DNA from: Grifola frondosa
Taxonomy: Eukaryota; Basidiomycota; Agaricomycetes; Polyporales; Grifolaceae
NCBI GenBank assembly: GCA_001683735.1
Contig: LUGG01000020.1
Span: 124,001 to 188,000, forward strand
Length of the DNA stretch: 64,000 nucleotides
Direction of reading: 5' to 3'
The notes below the pieces were generated by a model. That model was not told the origin of the DNA, ran no database searches, and worked only from the letters and a program-made list of their open reading frames with translations. The position numbers and the translations under genes were made by a program. This document shows positions 24,024-34,271 of the stretch, piece after piece. The first letter of the stretch is position 1. Every line of letters begins with the position of its first letter.

Positions 24024-27000
24024 TCAACAACTCCTCCACCAGCGCGTCCTATTATGCTCTCTATTTTCCTCAAGCACATCGTTCTCTCTGATGACCTTCA
24101 AGAACACACTCTCCAAGTTGGCTCTGTCGACCGTATACTCAGAGAAGTTACCCTCCGAGAGCACCGCGAATAATCTAGCCAAGGACATGCCGGTCCCAAC
24201 GGGCACCTCGAAGCGAGTCGCAACATCATCCGCCATCCGCGCACCGGGAATGCGTGTCATGAGCTCTTGCGCATGGGTGACCTCTTCACGGGTGCGACAC
24301 GAGAAGTGTACTTCGTAGGTCGCATAGCGCTCGACCAGGGCTTCGGTTGTCCCGACGGCTTCAAACGAGATCGGTCAGTGTGGCAGGAATCCCCGAGACT
24401 GCTTGCGCCACATACCGAGCATCCTTCTCGCTAAAATACCAACTTTGTTAGCGAGCGCTGACGCCTCCTCCATGGAATCTGTCGAGCATGATGAGGTGGA
24501 TATCCGTAGCGGTACAACAAAAATATACGCACGAGTCGTAATAACTATGGCCTTTCCTATGGCCACGTTCCGCAACGTACCCCACATGTCGCGTTTCATT
24601 TTCGCGTCGATGCCCGTCGAAAATTCGTCAATGAGAATCACGGACGGATTACCTAAAGGAAGTGTATAAGTGCAAATAAATACGACCCCCTCAAGATTCC
24701 GTACGTACCAATGAGCGCAATCGCTAGAGACAACTTGCGCTGATTCCCACCTGACAGCTTGCTCGCCAGCCGATCTGCGTAGAGATGTAAAGATGTGGCA
24801 TGCATCAGGCGCTCGACGTTGCTCTGCAACTCCTCCCCACGATACAATCCCTTGAGACGGCCGTATATCAAGAGGTGCTCCCGTACGGTCAATTGCGAAT
24901 CGATAGCGGTGAACTGAGGGCACACGCCAAGAGACAGACGAGCGGATCGTGGGTGATGGACCACGGAAATGTCGTTGATCAATACGTCCCCTTGGTCCGG
25001 AACAGTATCTCCACCTTTTAACGAAGGAGACGTTAGTAAATGGCGGCCGCCATGTCTGAAGCACTTACGGATGACGTTGAATGTCGTCGTCTTCCCCGCA
25101 CCATTGGGACCGAAGCGCGAAGATGGTGTCTCTGGATACGCCGAAGCTCACCTCTTGGACCACCTTGTTCGAAGACTTGCCGAACGACTTCACAACATTC
25201 AATACGCGTAGCGCATCTGTCGATTCGGCCACCGCGGCCGCCTCATCATCCACATCCTTTCCAGCAACCCGACCAGGTGCAGATGTGCCTTCCGCACCGC
25301 CAGGCGATGCGCGACGGAGTGGTGATGTCTTCCGACGGGGGAACAAAGAACCAGAGTCAACCCAGACAAGGATTCCAAACAGAACAAATCCGTAGATGAA
25401 GAGGTAGAGTATGGGCCCTCCATAACGCGTGATTGAGCCCATGGAAGATGCAGTGACAGGCGCGCTCCCGTCGCATAACAAGGAGAACAGGTTGACAGAG
25501 ACGAAGGATGCTCGAAGCTATGGCATGCTCAGTCAGAGATTGTATTCCTCATTCACCTCGTGTAAACTTACCGGACTTGCAACAGGGGACAACACAGACA
25601 TTGTGAAATCTGAAGGATATGTGAGCTATACCCTAAGAGCAAAGATGCGGGAAATTTACGAATAATTGTTAGGTCCTTGCCGGCTTCTGACGTCTTCGCA
25701 TACGTGAGGGTGAGCAGATAGGCAGCAAGGTATAGCTAACAAATGAAATCTTATAGGCCCAGACAAACGTCTTGAGCAATCATAACTTACAATAAACATG
25801 ATGACCTGGTACCCGGCGGATAGTGCGAATGCCGCCAAAGGAGATGTGACGATGAGCGATACGCAGTAGGAGAACAACGCCCCGACAATTCCATATAATA
25901 ACAACACCAACCACTAAGGCCGTCGATAAGTTGCCGGCAACAATAATCATACGAACAGGCACTCACGAAGAACCCAAGCCCTTGAAACTGACTCGAGGCC
26001 GCAGCGAAGACGATGACGATGAGTGTCGCCAGAATCAGGGCAAAGATTGAGTCGAACATGAGATGCCCTAGCCACAGTCCAACCGGATCAGACAGGCCAT
26101 TGGAGAGCTGCATGGCTTGAACGGAGGAACGACGCTCCTGAGCCACATACAATGAGAAGAACGCAGGGAAAACCGCCTAAAAACAATATAAGCAAGCGAT
26201 AAGAGGATAACACTATGAGAGAAGCACCATCGCAGCGCCAAAGAATGCTACCCATTTCAATGCGACGAGTGTCCCTGCATCAATCCCGGGGAAGCTCTGG
26301 TAGTTAGCTGTGATGAGACTCGCTGTGCCGGACGAGCTGTGTGCATGATTATAAAGGACATTTGAGACAAGATTCAGCATCACAAGGCCAGTCAGGCCAG
26401 GCGGGGTAGCCTCCCAGGCAAAAAGCGATGACCCCGACTGCAAATCCACTGAGATGCCGCCCAACGATTGGTTCCGGAAGTCTTGCGTGATGGTATTCAC
26501 AAACGTGGCATTGTCCGCGATATTGCTGACTTGCACTAAGCTAGTCGTGTTGCCCAATGTCTGGATGATCCCTGGCGGGCTAGCTAGTACTCGCCCGCCG
26601 GTGGCAATCTCACCGACAACGCCGAGAGGGGAAAATGGCAGATACAACGGGATAGTCGTAGCATTATGAAAGGTTTTCACGCATGTCTGTGCACGCCCAG
26701 AGATGAAGAAAATCGGGATGCACGACCCGGCCACTGCTACCAGTACGACGAGTAAAGGCGTTAGCCAGCTGCGACGAACTATCAGTGCGCGTTTATGAAA
26801 TATCGTAAAAGCCTGACTGAGCGGCGACCGCCGCCGGCCATCGGTCAATGTCAGAGTGAGCGGAAGGGTAGGCAAAGAGGGGGTGGACGAATGCTCTTTC
26901 TCGACCTTGTCTATCTCCTCCGACTGGGTGTCAACGTGCATGAGCCCGAGGAAGATATCTTCGATTGAGGTTCCCATCACTGAGTATGAAGCGACCCGCT

Positions 27001-29868
27001 GCGCATCGCGCTCTGCTTCGACCAGCTCGAGCACTTGCCGTACCGTAGAGGACTCTTTGGACTTGAGGTGATAAGACACTTCGTTCGGTCCGGATAACGA
27101 AATGTAAGCAAGCGGGGCCAATGTGCGGATGTGGTCTAGCAGGTCCGGAGGCGCGATGCTCCCAACTTTCTCCAAAGATTGACTGGGATGGAATGAAACA
27201 TGGACCGTGTACCCTTCGCCATACGTCGACTTCAGAGACACTGGGGTTCCATGAGCTATCAATTTGCCAGGTGCCGCTAATACCGCTATAGTATCCGCTA
27301 GCAGATCAGCTTCGTCCAAAAACTATCGATCCAAATTAGTGCTCTCCAGAAATGTTGAAGTCAATGCGAACGTACGTGAGTCGTGAAGACAACTGTTCTT
27401 TCATGCTTCACGGAGCTCAATGTTCTCCACAAGGCCCGGCGCGACAACGGATCCACACCAGAAGTGCACTTCACATCACAGACTTGAGATCATTCTGAAA
27501 TTCGATCCTGTCATGCACCCACCTCATCAACCAGTACGACTATAGCACAACAGTCAGAGGTCATCAAATTCAACAAGCCAGACTACTTACTCTTCGACCC
27601 TCCGATGAGACCGATGGCTAATTGGAGCTTCCGCTTCTGGCCCCCACTCAATGCGCTGGCATTATAATGGATCTTTTTTGCAAGGTCACAGTCGCGCAAC
27701 AACTGTTCGATGTCATCATCCTCTCCAGAGTTACTCGGTCGTTTGATCGCGCTCCATAGGCGGAGAGTCTGATAGCACGTCAAGTCCGGGAACAGCACGT
27801 TCTTCTGCGGGACGATGCCAATTGTACCACGCGATGGCCGCTCGATGTTACCCTCGAATACCACCGAGCCACGGGTGCGCCCGAGCAGCCCACCAATGAT
27901 GGACATCGCCGTAGACTTACCCGCGCTATGATGTTATGAGAAAACCTCTCCAGATCATAGCGAGACAACGAGTGCTCACCCATTCGATCCGAGCAACACG
28001 TAGATACCATATTTCGGAATGTCGAGACTGAGGTCGGATATAGCGGTGACGACTCCTTTGCTTCGCTTGAAGAATGAGGCTTTGAAGTCCTTGCCAAGGT
28101 TGCGGATGGATATGGCCATATTTGGCGGGATGGCATGTGGACCGTTTTCAACTTTGCGTCTGCGCCAGCAGGACGTCGAAGTACCTTTAGAGGAGGTATT
28201 GCGAGCATCATAGAGCCTGCTCTCCCACAAGACTGCCAACCATGGCCACAGAAATATATCGATCTGTCAATCATTTCATATTTGTCGACAACACCAAACA
28301 AACATGGAAACATACTATGGCGGCAATAAGAAGAGGCAATAGTCGAAGGTGGTTGTCGGGATCTGGGAGGAGCACATTAGTTGGTACCTGGTGCACCTCA
28401 AATCCGGCTATGGCGCGGATAGCGAAGATATAGAATCCAGGCGGGAATATGATGGTGAATATGAATGCCACCCCAGAACTGGCAGTGTGAAGTACTAGTG
28501 CGAGTATGGCGAAGACTATCGCGAGGAACGTAGATGCCACAGCAGCGAGCTGCGGACTCTTGCCGAAGGGAGTCGCGACGAAGAAGGACCAGCTTGCGAG
28601 CGACAGGCCGAGGAGGAGATGGATGACGATAACCACGCCGACATTCGTCCCGCTGAAGATACGGAAGTGCCAGATGATCGACACAATAATCCAAGCTGGT
28701 AGGTATGCAAGGGAGATACTGAGATGCCATGAGCTGCAAGAGACCAGATCATTCAATCAAACATTTAGGAATTCACTATCGAGACCCATGATGCTACGCA
28801 CATGATGCGAGCCGAGTCCAAGAGGCCCATTGCCTTTAGGTGACTGGTTAATAGATTGGCTCGTTCACCCATGAAGGAGCCGGGTAACTGGTAGGCAATC
28901 CCAACATAACATATAAACCTGCGGTGCTGTGAGAATTCATCTGATTGAATATGCAACAAAACATACAAGGCTAAGACAAGTAATGAACGTAGACCTCTTA
29001 TATAGCCTGACTGGTTTCAGTAAACATTAAGCAACGATGCCGATGTCGACTCACTAAGGCGGATATCTGTGAACTGCTCATCATTCGTCTCCTGCGTGAA
29101 CGGCCATTCCAGAGGTGTGATCGGTTGTGCCCCGGTCGTAAGTTCGATGATGGCCTAGTTTCTGCGATTAAGTACTCTTCTCGGGAAGAATTGCATCTTG
29201 AATACGTACACTATCTACTGCCCACTGAAGAGGAAGAATCCTCTTTTCATAATCGCTAGTATGCTTCGTAACATCAATATGGAAGAGGCCTGCATCCGCT
29301 CGTAGAGTATAGTTCAGAGGTTGAGCGCCATTGCTTCCAGAACTAGGGAATGAATTAAACGCGATGGCGGCGAAGCATTCCGAGAAACCATTGAAATTCT
29401 GTGGACAGGCGGCGGGTATATCTTCAGGGGAATCTAACTGTCTTACCGCTCTCAGCTGTCCCACGGAGAAACCAGTAGTCAGATGGGATATAATATCTTG
29501 TGAGGAGGGTGTTCCAGTGCCGTTGGTAGCATCAGCCCAGATGAGCGGCATGGACCCGTCGAATACATCCGAGAGTCTTAGTACAGGCACCGAAGTACCA
29601 AGTCCATACTGTATGGGTGTGAATGGTTGCACATAATTCAAAGCTCGATCACTCACATTATTTGGCTTGTTGAGGAAGATCTGAGCAACTGCGAGAAAGA
29701 TACCATAGGCAACTGGCATCACAAAGCATCGTAGGAGGTTTAACTAGAGTGCACCTCGTCAGCGACCTCCAAAAGCTCTTGTAACCGACGTACCCATGGA
29801 TGTTTAGACATCACAATCCAGTTCTTCCAGAACAGCGCCCAGAATTGCCTGAAGAACAACGCAGCCAT
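24024..29868 (-). CDS. Full-length ABC-A (ABCA/ABC1-like) transporter
   Basis: A TMD-NBD-TMD-NBD protein in many exons. Start MAALFFRQFWALFWKNWIVM, then a first membrane helix (FVMPVAYGIFLAVAQIFL) and a long extracellular loop. TMD1 follows at about 29000-28270. NBD1 carries Walker A LLGSNGAGKSTAMSIIGGL, Q-loop VPQKNVLF, signature LSGGQKRKLQLA and Walker B VVLVDECTSGVDPLSRR. TMD2 has another large loop. NBD2 has a Walker A matching GPNGAGKTTTFNVI, Q-loop CPQFTAIDSQLT, signature LSGGNQRKLSLA and Walker B VILIDEFSTGIDAKMKR. The single order and the large first loops place it in subfamily A, associated with lipid transport in eukaryotes. Just before the NBD2 Walker A (about 25108-25116) the frame is broken. 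It shares a 269 bp promoter with the Swi5 gene. Confidence 0.88.
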
Positions 29869-30003
29869 GTTTCTGAATGGATTAGAGAGGGTATGGAGAA
29901 CCAGCAGAGCCGTCACAGGTGCATAACCTCAAGTCCACAAGCCTGCGCAGCGTGGTAGAATACAGGATGACAGACGGCGACGGGCACTCATGAGAGGCCC
30001 AGA

Positions 30004-30011
30004 TATAAAAA
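30004..30011 (+). promoter_or_regulatory. TATA-like element in the ABC-A/Swi5 divergent promoter
   Basis: TATAAAAA lies almost exactly midway between the ABC-A ATG (29868, minus) and the Swi5 ATG (30138, plus). Orientation matches Swi5. Function is inferred. Confidence 0.35.
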
Positions 30012-30137
30012 GTACGCAAGTTACAGGCGTCTCTGCAATGACATATGGCACAGCTTGGTGCCGTTGCACCGGTCCGTTACTATGGCCAAACAACGCGTAA
30101 ACAACGCGTTATACAAGCGTACCACTAAGACCGCAAC

Positions 30138-30612
30138 ATGCATGCATCCACGTCAGCTAAGGTATATGCGCCATATTCTAGCATTGAAACTCATATTCAT
30201 CTCTTGCTAGAAACAACAAGCTCGCATAGTCGCCTTGCAAGCAGAAATCGATGAATTGCAGAATGTCCTCGGGTAAACGCACCCCATAGCACTTCCATAA
30301 GGATATGTAATGATACGCAACCAATCCAGAGAAGGTGAAGTCGCAGAGAAGATAGTGTCTAGGCATATCAAGCTCCTTCATCAATACAATGAAGCCAAGG
30401 ACGCTACTCAGGTTCGTTTTCTAACACAATCCATCTTCAAAACAAGAGTGAACGTAAGATTTTCCCTTCTACTAGATCCTCATAGGAAAGGTACGTACGC
30501 AGCACTTATATTGGTATTCGCATGACTGTCAACGCCTCCGCAGCTTGCAGCCTATCGCCAGACAACCATTAGACAGATCCACATCGACTACGGCCTGGCA
30601 GACGATGATTAG
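30138..30612 (+). CDS. SWI5: Swi5/Sae3-family recombination mediator
   Basis: A tiny gene in five exons: 30138-30161, 30211-30272, 30330-30411, 30476-30490 and 30544-30612. They total 252 nt and give an uninterrupted 83-residue protein. It starts with an N-terminal helix (KQQARIVALQAEIDELQNVL) and continues with the family core (VSRHIKLLHQYNEAKDATQ, ILIGKL). It ends with AYRQTTIRQIHIDYGLADDD. Swi5/Sae3 proteins partner with Sfr1/Mei5 and stimulate Rad51/Dmc1 strand exchange. The size and the H-I-K-L-L-H-x-Y-N-E motif are characteristic. Exon 4 is a 15-nt micro-exon. All four introns are GT-AG. The 3' end lies 91 bp from the convergent RCC1 gene. Confidence 0.9.
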
Positions 30613-30703
30613 CCTGAAAACGATCCATTCAATTGTACATTCTTGGACTCTCGCTGCATTGCGTTCGAAAGCTGTACACTACCAATGTATCGTATTCCCG
30701 AAT

Positions 30704-32008
30704 TCATCGCTTGACAAATATCCAACTCGTCCCGCATCCAGACCACACATCCGCCGCTCGTCCGCCGTCCTCGGGACATGTCTGCCATATCATCACAGGA
30801 ACCTCACCATTCTCCGTGTGACCAATTCCAAGATTCCCGTGCTCGTTCCATCCCCATCCCCACACCTCTGCCTCAGCACTATCAGAAGACGCGAGGAGGC
30901 ATAGAACATGCTCGCTCCCGCAAGCCATCTTGACAACCCTCCACGTAGTAAGAGAGGGAGGGAACTCCACTGCGGCAAGCGGTGCATGATGTGTATCATT
31001 TTCTGCCCGCAGCTGTCGGCCAAGCTGTCCATGGGTGGAGCTCCCCGTCGCCATTACGCGATCCTGCCCCGCAGTGCGAACAACCGCATACGTGCCGTTC
31101 CATGTACAGCCAATCGCTGCTACATCTTTGAGCGTCTCAAGACCTCTCAACTGAGCCTTCCGATCGGAACCCAAGGTAGAAAGGCGCCCCGATGAATGGA
31201 GGAGCACCGTGTGCTGATTCCCCAATGAGGCGGAGGTGACATGCCCTAATTCTGGGCCACCATCGCGCAGAGTGATGGTACGTGGCAGTGGGGAGAATGA
31301 AAGAGGTCGTCCAGAGGTGCTCACCACTTCTCCTAGCTGACCATGCCTGGACGTGCCCCACCCTACCAAATATTGCTCTTTCGGCCCGTCCTGGAGAGCA
31401 ACTTCAATCTGCACGAGAACATGATGCGGCCCCGGTACCAAAAATTGTATAGCAACCGTATGGGTCGCATTTGCGGAGAGACCAAGTGCAGAACCGAGAT
31501 TGACAACGTGAAAGGGCCTCAGAACACTGCTGCCTTCCGCATGCCGCATTACAGAGCCCAGGGCCCCGAAATTATCGGCGCCCATCGATATGAGCACATC
31601 GCTGCTTCCAGGGCGCGATAAAATCACGTAGGATGTCTCCCACCCTGCGGCAACATGGCGCACAACGTAGTTTTGCAAGCCCTCCTTGTGCAACTGCAAG
31701 TCGAGCTGCCTGAACACGCACATAGATCCTCCGCTTGCTTGCACATCCGCAATATACGACGGCCCGAGCTGTCCTTTGCTGCCGTCTCCACAACCCCAAA
31801 GTTCCAAACCGCAGCGGCGATCGAGCAGAACAAGCGTGTGGTTGGCGCCGCAAGAAACGTGAGTAACGTTTTCGGTGCTAGCAGGAAGTGTCCCAGCGGG
31901 GAAGCCGTCGAAGACACAGGAAGAAAAGGTGTACGCATCATCCAGGTTTCCCGTCCCCAACTGTCCACGAGCGTTTGAGCCAGCAGAAAGGAGACATCCA
32001 GGAGGCAT
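30704..32008 (-). CDS. RCC1-repeat protein, Ats1-like
   Basis: A single-exon 434-residue protein built of RCC1 beta-propeller repeats: CLLSAGSNARGQLGTGN, ELWGCGDGSKGQLGPS, ISMGADNFGALGS, LVGWGTSRHGQLGEVV, VMATGSSTHGQLGRQL and VWGWGWNEHGNLGIGH. Each repeat is preceded by the usual CG..HT/S.VL strand (SCGANHTLVLL, ACGSEHVLCLL). The length and seven-bladed layout resemble yeast Ats1 and the smaller secretion-regulating RCC1 proteins rather than the RanGEF RCC1. Ats1 works with Kti11/Dph3 in diphthamide and tRNA wobble modification. That function is by analogy only. The frame is intact. Confidence 0.85.
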   Translation of the reverse strand: MPPGCLLSAGSNARGQLGTGNLDDAYTFSSCVFDGFPAGTLPASTENVTHVSCGANHTLVLLDRRCGLELWGCGDGSKGQLGPSYIADVQASGGSMCVFRQLDLQLHKEGLQNYVVRHVAAGWETSYVILSRPGSSDVLISMGADNFGALGSVMRHAEGSSVLRPFHVVNLGSALGLSANATHTVAIQFLVPGPHHVLVQIEVALQDGPKEQYLVGWGTSRHGQLGEVVSTSGRPLSFSPLPRTITLRDGGPELGHVTSASLGNQHTVLLHSSGRLSTLGSDRKAQLRGLETLKDVAAIGCTWNGTYAVVRTAGQDRVMATGSSTHGQLGRQLRAENDTHHAPLAAVEFPPSLTTWRVVKMACGSEHVLCLLASSDSAEAEVWGWGWNEHGNLGIGHTENGEVPVMIWQTCPEDGGRAADVWSGCGTSWIFVKR

Positions 32009-32417
32009 TGCAGATTATTGAAGCAGGACGCGAGAAGATCGTTCAGGACATCAATTCAGAAAGACCTGATACGGCGAAAGCGCGTGCAAGTATGTGGAGG
32101 GGAGTGCACCTTTGTTCCACGCTCTGCTGGTGCGGAAGGAAAAACTGAAATGGCCGAAAAAAGAAAGTTATTGTCCCAAATCAGGTCACGGTCGACGTGA
32201 CCAGTGTGAAGAACCCGTTGCGCCAAATCAGGTATTGTGATCCCACAAAGGTAGAAAAGCTTAACGCAGAAAATACTACAATAGCACCATATCATTTCCC
32301 AAGTACGACATCATGAAGTTCAGCCAAGTCATTTAAAAGCACTACAGCATATAGAGCGTGAATAAAATGCAGATCCTTCACGGGCAGGTCAGTTGGCCAT
32401 TGCGGTTGGAGACGCAG
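32009..32417. other. Intergenic stretch
   Basis: This holds the 5' flank of the RCC1 gene and the 3' flank of the CVNH gene. Only short uninformative open frames are present. Confidence 0.45.
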
Positions 32418-32919
32418 TTATCTGCCGTGTCGTTCAATATTATTTGTTGCCAGATCATGATACAAATAATACGCACTGAGTTCCTTCAACGTAGTACCAG
32501 AGCCGCAGTCGCAGCTCAGGATGTCGCCATTCTGCAGCTTGCAGCTGTTGCACGAATTGTAGTAATTGCCGCCGCTATTAAGCACATAGCATGAGTAAGG
32601 GTACATGGATCGTCAGATAAATCACATACTTGGGCCAACACTCGAGAGTCCCTCCGATGTTCCCGACGCACTGGTTCAGGTCAACGGACGACGACACCGT
32701 AGCTGTGCCCGCTGTGTTCCAGCATGTCGCAAATAGGATGTGTCCGTCCGCAAGGGATAACCCATCGCAACTGTCGTAGAAGCCTATAGCAGGTCAAAGT
32801 GAGCCCATTGAATGGGTAGAATAACGGAGAATCGGCGTACCAGTCTGTGAGTTCGCCGCAACTCTGGTAGCAGCAACAATGAGAGCAGCGCAAACGGTGG
32901 AGAGGAAGGGGAGCTGCAT
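32418..32919 (-). CDS. Secreted cyanovirin-N homology (CVNH) protein
   Basis: Three exons (32919-32841, 32783-32630, 32574-32418) give a 129-residue protein. A clear signal peptide (MQLPFLSTVCAALIVAATRV, AANS) precedes the CVNH domain: DGHILFATCWNTAGTATVS, then SVDLNQCVGNIGGTLECWP, then GGNYYNSCNSCKLQNGDILS with the paired cysteines, and KELSAYYLYHDLATNNIE. CVNH proteins are small carbohydrate-binding (mannose-type) lectin folds found in ascomycetes, ferns and some basidiomycetes. Binding has not been shown for many. The cysteine count is higher than in cyanovirin itself. The protein probably acts outside the cell. A TATA box lies about 60 bp upstream. Confidence 0.85.
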
Positions 32920-32977
32920 GTTCGAATAACTAGATGAAAGTTGCGATAGGGAAAGAGGATGCAGATACCTCGTCGAA

Positions 32978-32983
32978 TTTATA
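32978..32983 (-). promoter_or_regulatory. TATA box of the CVNH gene
   Basis: TATAAA reads on the minus strand 59-64 bp before the CVNH start codon, followed by a pyrimidine-rich leader. This is a good core promoter and suggests inducible or strong expression. Confidence 0.5.
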
Positions 32984-34271
32984 CCATTCTCCAAGGCCAA
33001 GAAAATATGGTCACATGATCGCGACTCACCTGTACATACACAGCCGTTCAAGATCGTCCATCAGCGAGACACGTTAGCCAGACAAGTATTCTCGGGATGT
33101 CGGAGGACGTACAGGCTAATCTCTTTCTATGAGAATATCAAAACGTTTATGTAGGGCCCCGTCGGGCATACTTGAACAGGTACTGGGTTCATATAAGGAC
33201 CCAGGGAGTATTGGCACGAACGACATGTCATATTGATTGACAATCGTTGGAGTAGCTAGAAAGAAAAGGAAAACTACACAGCTAGACGTTAGATACAAGA
33301 ACCGACTTCACGCGTTATTGGATTTCCTCACTTTCCTCCGGTTGAAACTGTATCATAACATGGACCACCGAGTCTGTCCTAGTCAGACAAAGGGGCACAC
33401 AGAGCTGAAGCCTGAGGCACTGTTGTAGTCATGGGTATCGCGGGCACCTACAGCAAGCCCATAGCCTCGACGACTCGGGCCACATGGCCGGCTGAAGTCG
33501 ATCTGAGTCCAACGCGTTTTCAAAGGATCTCGCCACAGATCGCATAGGTCCTGAGGCAGTGCAAAGTGAAACGCCGTCGCCAGCTGACCGAGGATGTTAG
33601 CGGAATGGTGCAGTCTGGGCATGCAGTCCGATTACATGAAGAGGCAGAATTCCGAATTCTCGGCTTCTTGCGAAGTTGAAGTGAAACGGCCGCGCGGTTG
33701 TGCGGAAAGAAAGATAGAGCGCACGGCGGTCTGCCTGTCGAATATCTGCGACCCAATGTTGAGTCCATTAGAGATCATGATATATCATAGAAAAATTATC
33801 TATGAATCCTGGTATAGAATTAGTTAACAATGGGTTGATTGAGTCAACGTGACTTGCCGAATAATTAGGGGTGCGTTTGCACCAAGCCTAAGAAATTCTC
33901 GCTGCAAAACAGATTTATGAGCAGCTCATTAGTATGCGCTTCTTCTAGGCACCGTGATCTTGCTTCAATACTAGCTGCTGCTGGCGAGATGCGCAAGCAT
34001 TTTTTCCTGGCAACGACCCAGGCGACGCGGTTTGGTGGTAAAGAAAAGAGACGCTACCAATCTGGTCCAAGATTCGTGTCTTTGAAGACAAAGTGCAGAT
34101 AAGATTAGATCATGGCTTTGCTTTGTCCCTTCGACTTCATGCTGGACATCGGCTGGCCACCAAGCGCGTTCTGGCTCGATATAGTCTTTTGAGCTTCTTG
34201 AGCCATCCTTGATAACCATCATTTCCTACTCTTACGTTCTCACTTTGTCTTGGGTTGCATCAGTGAACATC
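32984..34271. other. 1.3 kb intergenic stretch
   Basis: No gene can be supported. A minus-strand frame at 33383-33622 (containing HFALPQDLCDLWRDPLKTRW) looks somewhat protein-like but has no start, partner exons or recognisable family. The right end is the promoter of the RNA-dependent RNA polymerase gene. Confidence 0.4.

Noticed and set aside
30178..30384. 68-codon minus-strand open frame
   Set aside because: It is antisense to exons 2-3 of the Swi5 gene and has no other support.
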